Below, one piece after another: positions 33,502-42,741 of a stretch of DNA of 64,000 nucleotides. The translations under genes and the position numbers were made by a program. This DNA comes from an uncultured Roseobacter sp. Its GTDB lineage: Bacteria > Pseudomonadota > Alphaproteobacteria > Rhodobacterales > Rhodobacteraceae. The stretch covers positions 186,001 to 250,000 of the forward strand of contig NZ_CANMDB010000001.1 of NCBI RefSeq assembly GCF_947496515.1, given 5' to 3'. How positions within the stretch are numbered: position 1 is the stretch's first letter; each line of letters opens with the position of its first letter. Under the pieces are notes generated by a model. That model was not told the origin of the DNA. It searched no databases and saw only the letters and a program-made list of their open reading frames with translations.

Positions 33502-34711
33502 AACGCGAGAGCGCTTGAGATGCAGTTGGCGTGCCTGGCGGCAACGCCGGGCAGCCCCCGCCCGCCCCGTTTTGCCGAAGACAAACCTTGGGTTAGATGG
33601 GCCGGGGCTTCTCCCCCACCCGCGGTCGGGGGATGCCCTTTCTGTTTTGTGGCACCGGTTCAAATTTCTGCTGTCGCGCGTGATCTCGGTACTATTTTTG
33701 GCAGTTGTGGGCTCTCCGGTCGCCGCGCAAAGCTTCGCAGGCCTTGGCAGCGATGCAGAGGGGTTTGCGCAGCCGGAGCGCGGCTACGTCTTCGATTTCC
33801 CTGCCGATCATGGCGCACACCCGCAGTACCGCATTGAATGGTGGTACCTCACGGCCAATCTGCAAGCTGAGGACGGCACCCCCTACGGTCTCCAGTGGAC
33901 GCTCTTTCGCAGCGCCATGGCGCCCGAAGAACGCCCCGGCTGGGAGAGCCCGCAGCTGTGGCTCGGCCACGCGGCGGTGACGACCCAAGACGCGCATTTC
34001 GTGGCAGAGCGGCGGGCGCGGGGCGGCATCGGGCAGGCTGGGGTGATTGCGGACCCTTTTGAGGCATGGATCGACGACTGGCAGATGGCGGGCGCGGATA
34101 TGCAGCAGATGCGCATGACCGCCAGTGGCGATGATTTCTCCTATGACATGCAGCTGATCGCTACTGGCCCGCTGATTTTTCACGGTGAGGCGGGCTACTC
34201 CCAGAAGTCCGCCTCCGGTCGGGCGAGCTATTACTATTCTTTGCCGTTCTTCGAGATCACGGGCACGCTCAGCCTGCCGCAAGGGGATATCGAGGTCAGT
34301 GGCAACGCGTGGCTTGACCGGGAGTGGGCATCGCAACCCTTGGGTGCCTCGCAGGTCAGCTGGGATTGGTTTTCGATGGCATTCGAGGATGGCAATCGGC
34401 TCATGGGCTTTACGCTGAGGGACAGCGCCGGGCCCGACTACACCGCCGCCACATGGATCACTGCGGAGGGCGAAACCACGGCCTTTGCCGACGGTGCCTT
34501 TACTGCCGAGCCGCTGACCCAAAGCGATGTGGCGGGCCGCAGCGTGCCCACCCGCTGGCGGGCCTACCTGCCTGAGAAAGGCGTGGACGTCACCGTCGAG
34601 GCGATCAATCCGCAGGCCTGGATGGCGACGTCGATCCCCTATTGGGAAGGACCCGTCACCATCACCGGCAGTCACGCGGGCCGCGGCTATTTGGAGATGA
34701 CGGGTTACTGA
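33491..34711 (+). CDS. Lipocalin-like / AttH-type (CrtC-like) exported protein
   Basis: A protein of up to 406 residues with the double lipocalin-like fold of the AttH / carotenoid hydratase group: FDFPADHGAHPQYRIEWWYL is the hallmark, and GNAWLDREWASQPLG and SWDWFSMAFEDG follow. The frame starts at an ATG overlapping the permease stop. The first ~50 residues are encoded by a dispersed 35-bp element and look spurious, and the real signal peptide (VISVLFLAVVGSPVAAQ) lies near residues 64-80. A TTG at 33647 or GTG at 33680 are alternative starts, without good ribosome sites. It is expected to work with the preceding ABC exporter, binding a hydrophobic ligand. Confidence 0.84.
   Translation: MSVRTRERLRCSWRAWRQRRAAPARPVLPKTNLGLDGPGLLPHPRSGDALSVLWHRFKFLLSRVISVLFLAVVGSPVAAQSFAGLGSDAEGFAQPERGYVFDFPADHGAHPQYRIEWWYLTANLQAEDGTPYGLQWTLFRSAMAPEERPGWESPQLWLGHAAVTTQDAHFVAERRARGGIGQAGVIADPFEAWIDDWQMAGADMQQMRMTASGDDFSYDMQLIATGPLIFHGEAGYSQKSASGRASYYYSLPFFEITGTLSLPQGDIEVSGNAWLDREWASQPLGASQVSWDWFSMAFEDGNRLMGFTLRDSAGPDYTAATWITAEGETTAFADGAFTAEPLTQSDVAGRSVPTRWRAYLPEKGVDVTVEAINPQAWMATSIPYWEGPVTITGSHAGRGYLEMTGY
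33567..33601. repeat. Dispersed 35-bp element, copy B
   Basis: Related to the copy at 23568-23602 (about 28 of 35 positions alike), beginning CCGTTTTGCCGAAGACAAAC and ending GGTTAGATGGG. It lies at the junction between the ABC permease and the lipocalin-like gene and is read through by the long frame of the latter. Confidence 0.65.
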
Positions 34712-34768
34712 CCGGCCTTGCAGGTGCCGCGGAGGGTGCTATCCAAGACCCAAAGGGAGGAAAGCGCC

Positions 34769-35920
34769 ATGGATTTTGCACTCAGCGAGGAGCAGCAGGC
34801 CATCTTTGAGATGGCCCACGCCTTTGGGCAGGAGCATATCGCCCCTTTCGCGCGCGACTGGGAGGTTCAGGGTACCATTCCCAGGGATCTGTGGCCCAAG
34901 GTGGCGGAGCTGGGGCTGGCAGGCATCTACGTAGGTGAGGCGCACGGCGGCTCGGGGCTGAGCCGTCTGGATGCCACGCTGGTCTTTGAGGCGCTGTCCA
35001 TGGCCTGCCCGTCCGTGGCGTCCTTTTTGTCGATCCACAATATGTGCGGCGGGATGATCGACAGCTTTGGCTCTGATGCCTTGCGCGACAGATGGTTGCC
35101 ACGCATCTGCACGATGGAGACGGTATTCTCCTACTGCCTGACGGAGCCGGGATCGGGCTCGGACGCCGCCGCCTTGCGGACCCGGGCCGCGCGCAGCAAC
35201 GCAGGCTATGTGCTGAACGGCACCAAGGCCTTTATCTCAGGCGGCGGCTATTCTGATGCCTATATCGCCATGGTCCGCACCGGTGAGGAGGGGCCCAAGG
35301 GCATCTCCGCCATGGTGGTCGAGGACGGCAGCGTGGGGCTGTCCTTTGGCGGGCTGGAGGACAAGATGGGCTGGCGCGCGCAGCCCACCGCGCAGGTGCA
35401 ATTCGATGACTGCGCCGTGCCCGGTGAGAACCTGATCGGCGAGGAAGGCCGCGGGTTCAGCTACGCCATGGCCGGGCTCGACGGTGGTCGGCTCAACATC
35501 GCGGCCTCTGCCTTGGGTGGCGCTCAGGCGGCGCTGGAGGCAGCACTGGCCTATGCGGGTGAGCGCCGGGCGTTCGGCAAATCCATCGACCAGTTTCAGT
35601 CACTGCAGTTCAAGCTGGCGGATATGGAGATCCGGCTGCAGGCGGCGCGCGTCTTTTTGCGACAGGCGGCCTGGAAGCTGGATGCCTGCGCGCCCGATGC
35701 CACCAAATACTGTGCCATGGCAAAGGTTTACGTCACCGATGTTGCCTTTGCCGTGGCCAATGACGCGCTGCAGATCCACGGTGGCTACGGCTATCTGGCG
35801 GACTACGGCGTGGAAAAGATCGTGCGGGATCTGCGGGTGCACCAGATCCTCGAAGGCACCAACGAGATCATGCGGGTCATCGTCTCGCGCCAGATGATCG
35901 CCGAGCAGGCGGCCCGTTGA
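34769..35920 (+). CDS. Acyl-CoA dehydrogenase (isobutyryl-CoA dehydrogenase-like)
   Basis: A 383-residue FAD enzyme that oxidises a short or branched acyl-CoA. The ATG at 34769 has a strong AGGGAGG site. Family motifs are MDFALSEEQQAIFEMA at the start, CLTEPGSGSDAAALRT (FAD/substrate contact), the AFGKSIDQFQSLQFKLADM region and QIHGGYGYLADYGVEKIVRD, followed by the catalytic Glu in ILEGTNEIMRVIVSRQM. The closest described group is isobutyryl-CoA dehydrogenase of valine breakdown. No other valine genes are adjacent, so the substrate remains an inference. Confidence 0.9.
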   Translation: MDFALSEEQQAIFEMAHAFGQEHIAPFARDWEVQGTIPRDLWPKVAELGLAGIYVGEAHGGSGLSRLDATLVFEALSMACPSVASFLSIHNMCGGMIDSFGSDALRDRWLPRICTMETVFSYCLTEPGSGSDAAALRTRAARSNAGYVLNGTKAFISGGGYSDAYIAMVRTGEEGPKGISAMVVEDGSVGLSFGGLEDKMGWRAQPTAQVQFDDCAVPGENLIGEEGRGFSYAMAGLDGGRLNIAASALGGAQAALEAALAYAGERRAFGKSIDQFQSLQFKLADMEIRLQAARVFLRQAAWKLDACAPDATKYCAMAKVYVTDVAFAVANDALQIHGGYGYLADYGVEKIVRDLRVHQILEGTNEIMRVIVSRQMIAEQAAR

Positions 35921-36030
35921 TCCGGGAAATTCCCGCCCATTAAGTCTCGCTTCATATTTCCTTGCCATACGAAGAGCGAAGGCAGGCGGATCCGGGGAGG
36001 GTCTGCCACAGGATGGCATAGGATGGTAGG

Positions 36031-37143
36031 GTGACAGGCATCAACTCAGCCGCTGCGAAAAAAGTACTCATTGTTGACGATTCCCGGGTGATGCGTGCCT
36101 GGCTCAGGTCGGTTCTGTCGGCAGATCCACGGCTGGAGGTGGTAGGCGAGGCCGCTGACGCGGTCGAAGCGCGCGACTTCATCAAACGTGCGCCGGCGGA
36201 TGTTGTGACCCTGGACATCGAGATGCCGGGGATGAGCGGCCTGGAATTCCTGACGCGGCTGATGCGCGCCCGTCCGATGCCGGTGGTGATGATGTCCAGC
36301 CTGACGGCAGAGGGCAGTGAAGCCGCCATTCAGGCACTGTCGCGCGGTGCCATCGACTGCATGGTCAAACCGACCGATGGCTATAATGAGGATGTGACGC
36401 ACGATATCTGCGAACGGGTCTATCATGCGGCCTGCACACGGCCGTCCCAATTGCAGATGCGCGCGCAGTCCTGCCCGAACACGCCGCCGCCCGCACCGAC
36501 CGCTACCGCCCCGACCACTCGTGCCGTCTATCGCCGCGGCGCCATCATCCTGATCGGCGCGTCCACCGGTGGTGTGGCCGCGCTTGAAACGGTCCTGCCG
36601 ACGCTGGATCCGCAGGGCCCACCGGTGATGGTCGTTCAGCATATGCCGGGTAATTTCCTCACCAGTTTTGCGGAGCGGCTCAACCGGCAACTGGCCCAGA
36701 ATGTCTATCTGGCCGAAGAGGGCAAACCGCTCGAGCAAGGCGATATCGTGCTGGCGCCGGGCAACGGGCGGCATACAGAGCTGCGCTATCGCGGCGGACA
36801 GTGGTTCTGTCAGTTCGTGCCCAATGATCCTCCGGCGCTGCACTGTCCGTCGGTCGACGTGATGTTTCTGTCCGCTGTCGCTCAGGCGAAACAGATCTCC
36901 GCTGCTTTGTTGACCGGTCTGGGGCGGGATGGTGCCGACGGTCTTCTGAAGCTGTCCGAAGGTGGCGCGGCAACCTTCGGCCAGAATGAGGATACCTGCG
37001 TGGTCTACGGGATGCCGCGCGCTGCCAAAGCGCTCGGCGCCGTGCAAAAGGAGATGTCGGTTGACCGGATCGGTGCCGCCATCCGCGACAGTCGCGTCAG
37101 CAGCACGACGCGGGCCGGTGCCGCCCAGGCTGCGGAGCGCTAG
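36031..37143 (+). CDS. cheB: Chemotaxis response regulator protein-glutamate methylesterase CheB
   Basis: A 370-residue two-domain protein that removes methyl groups from chemoreceptors. The N-terminal receiver has acidic residues at [11 protein letters not shown], phospho-acceptor Asp62 in [12 protein letters not shown] and Lys in MVKPTDG. A Pro/Thr-rich linker joins the C-terminal esterase with GASTGG (Ser), QHMPGNF (His) and [10 protein letters not shown] (Asp). The start is GTG. It is followed by cheD three bases after its stop. No other core che genes flank it, so this is an isolated cheB-cheD pair. Confidence 0.93.
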   Translation: MTGINSAAAKKVLIVDDSRVMRAWLRSVLSADPRLEVVGEAADAVEARDFIKRAPADVVTLDIEMPGMSGLEFLTRLMRARPMPVVMMSSLTAEGSEAAIQALSRGAIDCMVKPTDGYNEDVTHDICERVYHAACTRPSQLQMRAQSCPNTPPPAPTATAPTTRAVYRRGAIILIGASTGGVAALETVLPTLDPQGPPVMVVQHMPGNFLTSFAERLNRQLAQNVYLAEEGKPLEQGDIVLAPGNGRHTELRYRGGQWFCQFVPNDPPALHCPSVDVMFLSAVAQAKQISAALLTGLGRDGADGLLKLSEGGAATFGQNEDTCVVYGMPRAAKALGAVQKEMSVDRIGAAIRDSRVSSTTRAGAAQAAER

Positions 37144-37145
37144 GG

Positions 37146-37667
37146 ATGAGCGATCAGCGGGTATTGATCACCCAAGGACAACAGGCGGTGGGCTCCGATC
37201 CGGACATGGTCATTTCGACGCTGCTGGGATCGTGCGTGTCGTGTTGTCTATGGGATCCGGACGCGGGTGTAGGCGGTATGAACCATATGTTGTTGACCTC
37301 CGGTAGCGACGCAAGCGGTGTGGCAAATTTCGCCGGTGTCAACGCGATGGAGCTGTTGATCAACGAAATCCTCAAGCAGGGTGGCCAGCGTAACCGATTG
37401 CGGGCAAAGGCATTCGGTGGCGCGCGCATGGTCGCGGGGCTGAGTGAGATCGGCAAGCAAAACAGCGCCTTCATTCTGAAGTTTCTCGAACAGGAGGGCA
37501 TCGTCTGCGAGGGCCACTCGCTGGGCGGTGAAACAGCGCGTCAGTTGAGGTTCTGGCCCGCGACGGGGCGCGTTATGCAAAAGGTCCGCAGCGAGAGCGT
37601 GGTCGAAGAGAAGGTGGCCGACGTCAAAGCACCAACAACCAAGGGCAACGACCTCGAGCTTTTTTAG
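37146..37667 (+). CDS. cheD: Chemoreceptor glutamine deamidase CheD
   Basis: A 173-residue protein that deamidates specific glutamines of chemoreceptors. The catalytic Cys lies in STLLGSCVSCCLWD and the His in GVGGMNHMLLTS. The AKAFGGARM segment and the C-terminal GHSLGGETARQLRFWPATG are also typical of the family. It begins three bases after the cheB stop, so the two are co-transcribed. The extra ~15 residues at the C-terminus (after SESVVEEK) are charged and poorly conserved. Confidence 0.93.
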   Translation: MSDQRVLITQGQQAVGSDPDMVISTLLGSCVSCCLWDPDAGVGGMNHMLLTSGSDASGVANFAGVNAMELLINEILKQGGQRNRLRAKAFGGARMVAGLSEIGKQNSAFILKFLEQEGIVCEGHSLGGETARQLRFWPATGRVMQKVRSESVVEEKVADVKAPTTKGNDLELF

Positions 37668-38706
37668 CCTTGGGGCCTGCTGTCATGGCCTGGCTGATGC
37701 CGGACGGGGATCCAATGGACACGGGGAAGGATCCGCAGCCCCGAGCCAAGAGAAGGGGAGCGCTGATGGCGTTTCCCAACGCTCTAAGTGTACAATCGCG
37801 GCATGCGGTGATTTGGGACAGATCGCCTTCCGCTGATAAGGCGCTGTCTGAGGCCGACTGCCGTTGATCTGACCAGGTCCAGCGATAGGGCGGCTTTCCC
37901 TGGGATGTTTTGCGTCGTGACTGCCGTCCGATCACCCTGGTAGCTGCCCTGATACGGGCGGTTGACCACTGTTTTCGTGCCAAAATGCTTGCCAGCAACA
38001 AGGCGGCAAAAGAAGAGTTTTTCCGTTCGCCAGTGGGGATCTTGTCTCCGCCGGCCCGGTGTTTCGATTGGTCAGTCGGAATCCGCTACAGGACTGCCTG
38101 CCGGTGCCAATGCCGTCTCGTCGACGGCATCGTTGGCCAACGCGTTGCTGCCGGATCTTCAGATGTCCTTGCCCGGTGCCCTGTCGGGATAATGCGATCA
38201 ACCGCATGTGCCAGAGATGACAATCGGGGGATCGTTTACGCGAAAAGGCGCGCCACCGTGGCAAGTGAGGTTGGTCCGCCTGTCCGGACTGACAACGGCG
38301 TTGATCTGTGGACATCAGCTTCAGCATGCACACCTTGGATCCTAAAACGTTTGCGTCTTCGTCCGGGATTGGCAATGTGGAACTGAGCGTTTATCACGCT
38401 CGGCTCCTGATGCAGACTTACAGTGTCGTTTCGACGTCCGTAGGGACACCGCCGTACATAATCGGACAAAAAACCGAGCCTTTTCATCGCGGGCGCACGC
38501 GCATCTACCCTAAGAGCCCCGCGCAGGTATCTGGTCGATGAAGCCCGGACATGAGTTTGCGCAGAAAAAGCCAGGTCAGTTGCAGGACACCGTGGATGTC
38601 GCATCCTTTCCGCCGGAGCAGGTCCGCCATAGATGTCTGCCGCATGCCCGAACGCCCGGCCCACGAAGACCGATTGCGCACCCTAACTGCACCGGTCGAT
38701 GTGGCG
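37668..38706. other. 1.04-kb gene-poor region
   Basis: Between cheD and the minus-strand FAH-family gene no frame looks like a real protein. The longest frames (up to about 160 codons) give Arg/Cys/Ser-rich translations without ribosome sites. Base composition is somewhat lower in GC than the neighbours and codon bias is absent. It may be an eroded gene or horizontally acquired filler. I see no transposase remnant, tRNA or clear terminator. Confidence 0.5.
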
Positions 38707-39411
38707 TCAGGTAACCGTGATCTGCAAATCGCCAACACCTTCCACATGCGCGTGCAGCCTGTCGCCGCGCACCACTGGCCCGACACCTGCGGGCGTCCCG
38801 GTCAGGATCACATCACCGGGTTGCAGGGTAAACAAGCCCGACAGGATCGAGATGACCTCCGATGTCTTCCAAAGCATCTGGTTGAGGTCTCCGGACTGGC
38901 GCATATCATCGTTGACCTTGAGCCATATCTCGCCCGCACTGGGGTGGCCGATCTGCGTGCTGGGGACCAGCGGCCCGGCAGGTGCGGACATCTCAAAGGC
39001 CTTGCCGACCTCCCACGGTCGTCCCATCTGTTTCATCTGACCTTGCAGGTCGCGCCGAGTCATATCGAGCGCGACACCGTAGCCGAAGACACACTCGAAT
39101 GCATTCTCGACGGCAATGTCATCGCCACCGGTCTGCAGTGCGACCAGCAATTCCACCTCGTGATGCACATCTTTGCTGGCTTTGGGATAGGGGAAATGCG
39201 TGGCGTCAGCGATCAGGTTGTCCGGATTTTTCTGAAAGAAAAAGGGCGGCTCCTGATCAGGATCGTGGCCCATCTCCACCGCGTGGGCAGCGTAATTCCG
39301 ACCGACGCAATACACCCGGCGGACCGGAAACCGGGCATCCGTCCCGTCAACGGACAAGGTGCTGAGCGACGGCGGGGGACACACGAACGGTGTACCGGAC
39401 ATTGAAGTCAT
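38707..39411 (-). CDS. Fumarylacetoacetate hydrolase (FAH) family protein, fumarylpyruvate hydrolase-like
   Basis: A 234-residue metal-dependent hydrolase or decarboxylase. The family core is visible: VYCVGRNYAAHAVEMG, then EPPFFFQKNPDNL, metal ligands in VHHEVELLVAL and the later GYGVALDMTRRDLQ, and the closing PGDVILTGTPAGVGPV. Small FAH proteins like this act as fumarylpyruvate hydrolases (gentisate pathway) or as oxaloacetate decarboxylases. No gentisate genes are adjacent, so the substrate is open. Two ATG codons, at 39411 and 39402, are possible. Confidence 0.88.
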   Translation of the reverse strand: MTSMSGTPFVCPPPSLSTLSVDGTDARFPVRRVYCVGRNYAAHAVEMGHDPDQEPPFFFQKNPDNLIADATHFPYPKASKDVHHEVELLVALQTGGDDIAVENAFECVFGYGVALDMTRRDLQGQMKQMGRPWEVGKAFEMSAPAGPLVPSTQIGHPSAGEIWLKVNDDMRQSGDLNQMLWKTSEVISILSGLFTLQPGDVILTGTPAGVGPVVRGDRLHAHVEGVGDLQITVT

Positions 39412-39506
39412 TTTTTGATTTCTCTTCTGTCAGGCGACGTCGGATCTGGACCTGCTGTGACCGGCAAAGCGCAGAGCCAGAACCGGTCACATCGCATGAA
39501 GCGCGC

Positions 39507-40052
39507 TTATTTCGGCAGCGGCCCAATCAGCATGACCATCTGACGACCTTCCATCTTGGGAAAGTTCTCGACCCGGCCGGCTTCTTTCGTGTCAGCCGCC
39601 ACCCGCTCCAGCAGTTCGCGCCCGAGGTTCTGGTGCGCCATCTCGCGTCCTCTGAACCGCAGCGTAACTTTCACCTTGTCGCCATTCTCAAGGAACTTGA
39701 ACACATTGCGCATCTTGACATCGTAGTCGTTGGTGTCGGTGTTCGGGCGGAACTTGACCTCCTTGATCTCGATGATCTTCTGCTTCTTGCGCGCTTCGCT
39801 CTCGCGTTTCTGCTGCTCGTATTTGAATTTGCCGAAATCCATGATCTTGCACACCGGCGGATTGGCGTTGGGCGAGATTTCGACCAGATCGAGCCCTGCA
39901 TCATCTGCCATGGCCATGGCGCGATCGGGCGTCACGACGCCCACATTTTCGCCGTCGGCGCCAATCAGGCGAATTTCAGAGCTTCGGATCTTGTCGTTCA
40001 CGCGTGGGCCAGTATCTCTTTGTGGCGGTGCGTTGTGAGGTCTGCGAGCGAT
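39507..40052 (-). CDS. infC: Translation initiation factor IF-3 with ATC start codon
   Basis: IF-3 binds the 30S subunit and checks start-codon choice. The protein of 181 residues matches the usual length: [22 protein letters not shown], then [20 protein letters not shown] (linker), then [17 protein letters not shown]. There is no ATG or GTG near the conserved N-terminus. The start is an ATC preceded by AAGGAAG at proper spacing. Rare start codons (ATT/ATC) are a known device by which IF-3 limits its own synthesis. A longer frame beginning at a TTG at 40091 lacks support. Confidence 0.94.
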   Translation of the reverse strand: MARRPHNAPPQRDTGPRVNDKIRSSEIRLIGADGENVGVVTPDRAMAMADDAGLDLVEISPNANPPVCKIMDFGKFKYEQQKRESEARKKQKIIEIKEVKFRPNTDTNDYDVKMRNVFKFLENGDKVKVTLRFRGREMAHQNLGRELLERVAADTKEAGRVENFPKMEGRQMVMLIGPLPK

Positions 40053-40240
40053 GGTGATCTTCCTTAATTTGTTGATAATCTCGATTGGCAAAAGTAACGT
40101 CAGAGCGGTATCACTTCAAGCCGCAAAATGGGCCGGAGCAGGGCAATCCAATTGGTTTTTTCCCGCAACCGTTGTATCTATTGAAAAAAGATGTGACATC
40201 GGCGGCGCAGGTAACCGATTGAATTGAAAGAGGGTGTAGC

Positions 40241-41113
40241 ATGAAAAATCTGATCTGGATTGTCCTGGCCTTGGTCATCGTTGGCGGGGGGTATCTATTG
40301 TTTTCCGGTCGGCAACCGGCGGAGGTCGTGCAGGATGTCGTTGACGCCGTTGATCAGAGCGGGGCACCGGAGGCAGCGGAAGCAGCTGCGGAGGCAACGA
40401 CGGAAGCGGCCAGCGATGCCGCCGAGGTGGTTGGTGATGTCGTTGAAGAAGTCGTCGATACTGCCGGACAGGTTGCGGAAGATGCGGCGGCTCTCGCCGA
40501 GGAAACGGTCGACGATGTGGCGGAAGGTGCCGCCGCGCTCGGGGCTGCGGCGACGGATGCCGCCAGCGATGCAACCGAGGCAGCGGGCGAGATGCTGGAC
40601 GATGCGGCGGACGCGGTTGCAGACACGGTAGAGGCTGCCGGTGATCTGGCCGGTGACGCGGTGGACAGCGTTCAGGACGGGGCCGCCAATCTGGTCGAGG
40701 ATGCCGATGATACGGCGGCGGAGGTAACGGGTGCGGTGACCGATGAGGCGCCCGCCGCTGAAACGTCCGAAGCTGATGCCACGTCGGCGACAAGCGAAGC
40801 ACCCGCGGCCGACAGTGCTGACAGCGCCGCGGAGGCAACCGTTGACACTGATCCGACGGCGGAGACGCCGGTTACGGAAGATACAACAGCCGAGGTTGCT
40901 GCGGCGGAAGACGGCGCGGTGACGGAGCAGACGCCCGAGGCGCTCACGGTTGAAGGGTTCGATCTGAGCAGGGTCCAGGAAATGATCGAGAACTCCGATC
41001 TTGGTGAGACCCAGAAAACGCTGCTGGCAACAGCGGTGCAGCAGGCTCAGGATAATCCGGCCTTGCTGGAAGCCGCGCTGACCCGCTTGCGCGATGCACT
41101 CGGTACGCCCTGA
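40241..41113 (+). CDS. Membrane-anchored Ala/Asp/Glu-rich repetitive protein
   Basis: A 290-residue protein. One N-terminal membrane helix (LIWIVLALVIVGGGYLLF) is followed by ~200 residues built almost only of Ala, Asp, Glu, Val and Thr in loose 11-residue-like repeats (AEAAAEATTEAASDAAEVV). This resembles LEA-type or apolipoprotein-type amphipathic helices. A short conserved-looking C-terminal domain begins at LTVEGFDLSRVQEMIENSDLG. The acidic stretch probably lies in the periplasm. It is divergent from infC. Function is unknown; stress protection or envelope spacing are guesses based on composition. Confidence 0.75.
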   Translation: MKNLIWIVLALVIVGGGYLLFSGRQPAEVVQDVVDAVDQSGAPEAAEAAAEATTEAASDAAEVVGDVVEEVVDTAGQVAEDAAALAEETVDDVAEGAAALGAAATDAASDATEAAGEMLDDAADAVADTVEAAGDLAGDAVDSVQDGAANLVEDADDTAAEVTGAVTDEAPAAETSEADATSATSEAPAADSADSAAEATVDTDPTAETPVTEDTTAEVAAAEDGAVTEQTPEALTVEGFDLSRVQEMIENSDLGETQKTLLATAVQQAQDNPALLEAALTRLRDALGTP

Positions 41114-41211
41114 CTGTGGAGTGCCCGCGCGTTCGTCGCGCGGGCATCATCACCGGATATGATTGCGGAAACCCCGTCTATCACGTCGATATTGAAAGAC
41201 ACTCTTGGGCG

Positions 41212-42060
41212 TTATCCAACGAACGCCTTCTCTACCACGTAGTGTTTAGGATCGGAGTTCGCCCCTTCTTCCAGACCGAAGCCTTCCAAAATTCTCTTGA
41301 GATCCGTGTTGAGCCCCATTGATCCGCAGACCATCGCGCGGTCGGTCTCTGGCGAGATGTGGTCTATGCCGAGGTCCGCAAAGACCGTCCCATCCTCAAG
41401 CAATGTGGTGATGCGGCCCATCTTGGGGCTCTCTTCGCGGGTGGTCGTGGGGTAATAGGTGAGCTTTGCGAGGTTCTCTTCGCCCAGCAGTTCGAGCATC
41501 ATCTCATCCCCGCGCAAATCGTCGATCAACTGGCGACCGTAGGCCAGTTCGGCCACATCGCGGCAGGTATGGGTGACGATGATCTGATCGTAATCCTCGT
41601 AGGTCTGAGGATCGCGCAGCAGGGAGGCGAAGGGGGCAAAGCCGGTACCTGTGGCAAAGAACCAAAGCCGCTTGCCGGGCAGCAGCGCGTCATGCACCAG
41701 CGTGCCAACAGGTTTGGGCCGCAGGATGATTTCGTCCCCGGGCTGAATATGTTGAAGTTTCGAGGTGAGCGGGCCGTCCTGTACCTTGATGGAATAGAAC
41801 TCAAGTTCCTCGTCCCAAGAGGGGGAGGCGATGGAATAGGCGCGCAGCAGCGGCTTTTGCCGACCGGTCTTGGGATCAGGGTCGCCCATCAGCCCGATCA
41901 TCACGAATTCGCCGGAGCGAAAGCGCAAGGAGGCCGGTCGCGTGACCCGGAAGGAGAACAGACGGTCAGTCCAGTGCTGAACGGCGGTCACGGTCTGTGC
42001 ATCGGGCAGAGTAGGGACTTTGACAGCGGAGGCTTCGGTCACGGGTAGGTGCTCGGTCAT
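41212..42060 (-). CDS. fpr: Ferredoxin--NADP reductase
   Basis: A 282-residue flavoprotein moving electrons between NADPH and ferredoxin. FAD binding is shown by PLLRAYSIASPSWDEELEFYS and NADP binding by LWFFATGTGFAPFASLLRD, then VCGSMGLNTDLKRIL. It closes with HYVVEKAFVG, whose conserved C-terminal aromatic is replaced by Gly, as usual for bacterial Fpr of this subgroup. It lies at the 3' end of a sulfur-assimilation block, where it probably supplies electrons to the sulfite reductase. Confidence 0.92.
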   Translation of the reverse strand: MTEHLPVTEASAVKVPTLPDAQTVTAVQHWTDRLFSFRVTRPASLRFRSGEFVMIGLMGDPDPKTGRQKPLLRAYSIASPSWDEELEFYSIKVQDGPLTSKLQHIQPGDEIILRPKPVGTLVHDALLPGKRLWFFATGTGFAPFASLLRDPQTYEDYDQIIVTHTCRDVAELAYGRQLIDDLRGDEMMLELLGEENLAKLTYYPTTTREESPKMGRITTLLEDGTVFADLGIDHISPETDRAMVCGSMGLNTDLKRILEGFGLEEGANSDPKHYVVEKAFVG

Positions 42061-42135
42061 GATGGTGTCGCAGAGGGGGTCTGCGCCTTCTGGGCCAGAG
42101 TTAAAAGGAGCGGTAGGGCAAAGACAAGAGGAGTG

Positions 42136-42555
42136 TCAGGCTTTGGCAGGTTTATGTGTACGCAAACGAGTTTGATAATCGTTTTCGCGCCAGTTCGCAC
42201 GAAAGCGCCACTGATCTTCGGGCTGACGGGCGGCGAGTTCCTTTGAGATCTCGACCTCGTCGAACCCGCTCCGCCGGGCCATGGCGTATTGATCGGCGAG
42301 CACGTGACCCCGCGCGCGCAGCCGACCTGTGAAGCCGCGCAATCGAAGCTGGCGGGCGATGGTGAAGCCGCGACCGTCTGCGGACGAGGGGAAATCGACA
42401 CGGATCAATTGCAGGCCATCGCACAGGGGAATGGTCGCGGGATCCGCGTCGGACGGCACATCAAGGGCGGTGGCGTCATTGGCAACGCCCAGGGTAACGA
42501 TCGGCTCGGCCCAGTTATCGGGTGCGAAGCCTGTGTCGGTGACCAGAATGCTCAT
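42136..42555 (-). CDS. DUF934 protein of the sulfate assimilation cluster
   Basis: A 139-residue protein of the DUF934 (CysX-like) family, regularly found beside phosphoadenylyl-sulfate reductase and sulfite reductase genes. Family features are VDFPSSADGRGFTIARQLRLRGFTGRLRARGHVLADQY and the ARRSGFDEVEIS region, quoted only for position near residues 50-100. The biochemical role is not established. Upstream, the usual cysH gene is missing, leaving only a 186-bp spacer before the sulfite reductase gene. Confidence 0.87.
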   Translation of the reverse strand: MSILVTDTGFAPDNWAEPIVTLGVANDATALDVPSDADPATIPLCDGLQLIRVDFPSSADGRGFTIARQLRLRGFTGRLRARGHVLADQYAMARRSGFDEVEISKELAARQPEDQWRFRANWRENDYQTRLRTHKPAKA

Positions 42556-42625
42556 TGAAAACCTCCGAGGTGGGGGCGGTGATAGGCGAGAGGTGTGCTG
42601 CGGATGATGGCGGCGGAGCCGGGCG

Positions 42626-42645
42626 AACGCCGCGCGCGCGGCGTT
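42626..42645. repeat. 20-bp GC palindrome in the spacer where cysH is expected
   Basis: The sequence AACGCCGCGCGCGCGGCGTT is a perfect palindrome in the 186-bp spacer between the sulfite reductase and DUF934 genes. A stable hairpin in the polycistronic transcript is expected. It may mark the join left by loss of the intervening gene. Confidence 0.55.
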
Positions 42646-42741
42646 GACTGCTTGACGCGACGTGCGGTACTTGACGTGCCGGCCCTTTGGCTGACGGGCC
42701 GTCCGGGGGGAGTTTTCCTGGCAAGATGACGGGGGAGGCTG

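Noticed and set aside
37910-38386. 158-codon plus-strand frame in the region after cheD
   Set aside because: Cys/Arg-rich translation, no ribosome site, and no family resemblance.
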